5,107 nt of DNA, taken from the NCBI GenBank assembly GCA_937894565.1, contig CALBHK010000420.1, positions 1-5,107 on the forward strand, given 5' to 3'. The position numbers and the translations under genes are program-made. Origin of the DNA: an uncultured Chlamydiae bacterium (GTDB lineage: Bacteria; Chlamydiota; Chlamydiia; Chlamydiales; CALBHK01). Positions 5,071-5,107 of the stretch are shown piece by piece (the first letter of the stretch is position 1; every line of letters begins with the position of its first letter). Under the pieces are notes generated by a model. That model worked only from the letters and a program-made list of their open reading frames with translations. It was not told the origin of the DNA and did no database searches.

Positions 5071-5107
5071 GGAAATGACCCTGTATTAATAATACAGGGT
5101 CATTTCC
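5071..5107. terminator. Perfect 17-bp inverted repeat, probable terminator hairpin
   Basis: GGAAATGACCCTGTATT (5071-5087) is the exact inverse complement of 5091-5107, with a three-base loop AAT. It lies 78 bases after the LOG-family stop and is by far the most stable hairpin in the window. The sequence ends at the last paired base, so a following T-run cannot be seen, and the stem could be longer. A terminator for the LOG transcript, possibly bidirectional, is the simplest reading. An attenuator or a dispersed palindromic repeat are the alternatives. Confidence 0.55.

Overview
The window reads as ordinary chromosomal DNA of moderate GC (roughly 40%, estimated by eye). It is densely packed, with several overlapping genes. 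The best guess for the source is an environmental member of the Chlamydiota (Waddlia-, Simkania- or Parachlamydia-like). This is an inference from four things: the UbiX and UbiA-family pair of the type used for futalosine-route menaquinone, the base composition, two tRNA genes without an encoded CCA, and weak or missing Shine-Dalgarno sites on most genes. No diagnostic marker gene is present, so other phyla are not excluded.

Layout. Positions 1-196 are non-coding. They hold a short hairpin, a diverged 60-bp tandem duplication that is rich in pyrimidines, an AT-rich inverted repeat and a small cluster of CTCTGCG-type repeats. A minus-strand gene for a small unrecognised lipoprotein follows (197-631). 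It is separated from a plus-strand tRNA-Val(TAC)/tRNA-Asp(GTC) pair by what look like interleaved divergent promoters (665-704). Downstream on the plus strand lie a YitT-family membrane protein (981-1913) and queG, the epoxyqueuosine reductase gene (1903-2832), overlapping by 11 bases. queG runs tail to tail into a minus-strand pair, ubiA-family prenyltransferase then ubiX (4249 down to 2796). ubiX starts inside the end of ubiA with a strong ribosome binding site, and its end overlaps the end of queG by 37 bases. Divergent from ubiA is a LOG-family (TIGR00730) nucleotide phosphoribohydrolase-like gene (about 4312-4992). The last 115 bases hold a 14-codon open frame with a good ribosome binding site, followed by a perfect 17-bp inverted repeat that ends exactly at the window edge.

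How the parts fit together. UbiA prenylates an aromatic carboxylic acid, and UbiX makes the prenyl-FMN cofactor needed by the next enzyme, a UbiD-type decarboxylase that is not in this window. QueG completes queuosine at position 34 of GUN tRNAs, and one such tRNA, Asp(GTC), is encoded about 1 kb upstream on the same strand. The YitT and LOG proteins have no firm link to these pathways. No mobile element, CRISPR array or obvious new multi-gene system is visible. The least explained items are the small ORF plus hairpin at the right end, the unrecognised lipoprotein with its repeat-derived tail, and the hairpin between the two tRNAs.
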